Assembly: GCA_943323545.2 (NCBI GenBank)
Contig: CALPIE020000003.1
Span: 1 to 52,431 of the forward strand
DNA: 52,431 bases
Reading direction: 5' to 3'
From: Bifidobacterium breve
Lineage (GTDB): Bacteria > Bacteroidota > Bacteroidia > Flavobacteriales > Flavobacteriaceae
The first letter of the stretch is position 1. Every line of letters starts with the position of its first letter. Positions 52,014 through 52,431 of this stretch are shown here, in pieces. Below the pieces are notes generated by a model, which did no database searches, was not told the DNA's origin, and saw nothing but the letters and a program-made list of their open reading frames with translations. A program made the position numbers and the translations under genes.

Positions 52014-52110
52014 TAGGGATAGCAGTGGAAATCCTTTTTTTGAAGGATTTCTCGAAGCGGAGCGAAGAGAAATCAAACCTTCAATAAAAGATTGCAACGA
52101 ATAGCCCGCT
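52014..52110 (+). repeat. Dispersed element with conserved ends, copy 2
   Basis: It begins TAGGGATAGCAGTGGAAATCC and ends AGATTGCAACGAATAGCCCG, matching the ends of 43097-43196 (opposite strand). The middle starts with an AAATCCTT/AAGGATTT hairpin and continues with GAAGCGGAGCGAAGAGAAAT. Confidence 0.65.
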
Positions 52111-52130
52111 CGAACGCCCTTATTTATAAA

Positions 52131-52310
52131 TTACTTTTTTTTAATATCTCCTGTTTTTTTATCAAATCCATAGGGGCAATGGCGGCAGCCACTTTTACAG
52201 CAATGCCCTCGTTTTAAATGATATTTCTCCGTAAAACAGCGGTAGCCTTCAGGGGTGAGGTAATAATCTTCGCCTTCGATTAAATTATTTGGACTTAATT
52301 CTTCGTTCAT
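52131..52310 (-). CDS. DUF5522 cysteine-rich mini-protein
   Basis: The 59-residue protein has the sequence core GEDYYLTPEGYRCFTEKYHL followed by KRGHCCKSGCRHCPYGF. The CC-x3-C-x2-C cluster looks metal-binding (zinc or iron-sulfur). Small proteins of this family are widespread and conserved in Bacteroidetes, function unknown. A TAAATTTG promoter box ends 5 bases before its ATG, so the mRNA should be nearly leaderless. Confidence 0.85.
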   Translation of the reverse strand: MNEELSPNNLIEGEDYYLTPEGYRCFTEKYHLKRGHCCKSGCRHCPYGFDKKTGDIKKK

Positions 52311-52315
52311 AGCTA

Positions 52316-52323
52316 CAAATTTA
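52316..52323 (-). promoter_or_regulatory. -7 element of the DUF5522 gene
   Basis: The complement reads TAAATTTG, directly in front of the start codon at 52310. Confidence 0.5.
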
Positions 52324-52338
52324 GCAACTTTGTGGGAT

Positions 52339-52431
52339 ATGATATTGATCGTTTTTAAATATTTAACACCGAGAGGTTTTAGCGGATTTACTTTTTATCC
52401 GTTTGTAATTTTGACGGATGCTGCAAATAAA
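52339..52431 (+). CDS. Truncated gene at the window edge, unknown function
   Basis: An ATG at 52339 opens a frame that runs off the end of the window after 31 codons. The visible start contains VFKYLTPRGFSGFTFYPFVI and then LTDAANK. The pattern of a P-R-G-(Y/F)-x-G motif followed by a hydrophobic PFV segment recalls a small Bacteroidetes family of hypothetical proteins, but the part shown is too short to be sure. It is divergent from the DUF5522 gene, with 28 bases between starts. Confidence 0.5.
   Translation, partial: MILIVFKYLTPRGFSGFTFYPFVILTDAANK

Noticed and set aside
1-52431. Search for tRNA, rRNA, prophage or integrase genes
   Set aside because: No cloverleaf-like sequence with TTCGA arm, rRNA stretch, integrase or phage structural gene was recognised by eye; a covariance scan was not possible.

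Overview
The window reads as chromosomal DNA of a flavobacterium (Bacteroidota, family Flavobacteriaceae, probably Flavobacterium-like). The evidence is the low GC content, promoters of the Bacteroidetes type (TAnnTTTG at -7), a type IX secretion C-terminal sorting domain, a GSCFA-domain protein, a fused branched-chain 2-oxoacid dehydrogenase E1, an exbB-exbD-exbD-tonB cluster and the absence of clear Shine-Dalgarno sequences. No rRNA, tRNA, CRISPR array, prophage or complete insertion sequence was seen. The only transposase-like gene is a REP-associated (RAYT/Y1) protein at the left end.

Layout. 1-3.7 kb: RAYT gene with its own palindromes, a MazG-like pyrophosphohydrolase, aroA and queA. 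4-12 kb: kynurenine pathway genes (kynU, kmo) with an arginase-family enzyme, a secreted T9SS cargo protein, a penicillin acylase family hydrolase and a cupin. 12-19.6 kb: a HerA-like ATPase, then a divergent operon exbB-exbD-exbD-tonB, a small membrane protein, a PstS-like lipoprotein and a TPR protein. 19.7-25.9 kb: an outer-membrane beta-barrel protein, then a minus-strand set M23 peptidase, MerR regulator, LemA and two TPM proteins. 26-32.2 kb: alaS, a GxxExxY protein flanked by inverted repeats, an ABC exporter and a GSCFA protein. 32.3-49.3 kb: a tetR regulator and a long plus-strand catabolic cluster paaE-A-B-C-D-G-H-I-J-Z, an enoyl-CoA hydratase homologue and paaY. It continues into a 2-oxoacid dehydrogenase E2, a branched-chain aminotransferase and a fused E1. 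49.3-52.4 kb: a DUF4136 lipoprotein, hutU, a DUF5522 mini-protein and the start of a truncated gene.

How the genes work together. The paa cluster encodes aerobic phenylacetate breakdown: the PaaABCDE epoxidase, PaaG isomerase, PaaZ ring opening, then beta-oxidation by PaaH and PaaJ with PaaI and PaaY as housekeeping partners. A TetR-type inverted repeat sits at the predicted paa start site. No phenylacetate-CoA ligase (paaK) is in the cluster, whereas an aminotransferase and 2-oxoacid dehydrogenase E1/E2 are. This suggests that phenylacetyl-CoA could be made directly from phenylpyruvate. Together with kynU/kmo and hutU, the window is rich in amino-acid catabolism.

The most unusual property is the density of dispersed repeats. 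Many short arrays share a 7-bp period while differing completely in sequence (CGACAAC, CTTGAAA, CTGAACA, GAAGCAA, ATAATTC, TCTATTT and others). Several form inverted pairs. They lie between genes, at almost every junction of the paa operon, and also in frame inside aroA, the E2 gene and the GSCFA gene. GC-rich palindromic elements also lie in frame inside aroA and the E1 gene.
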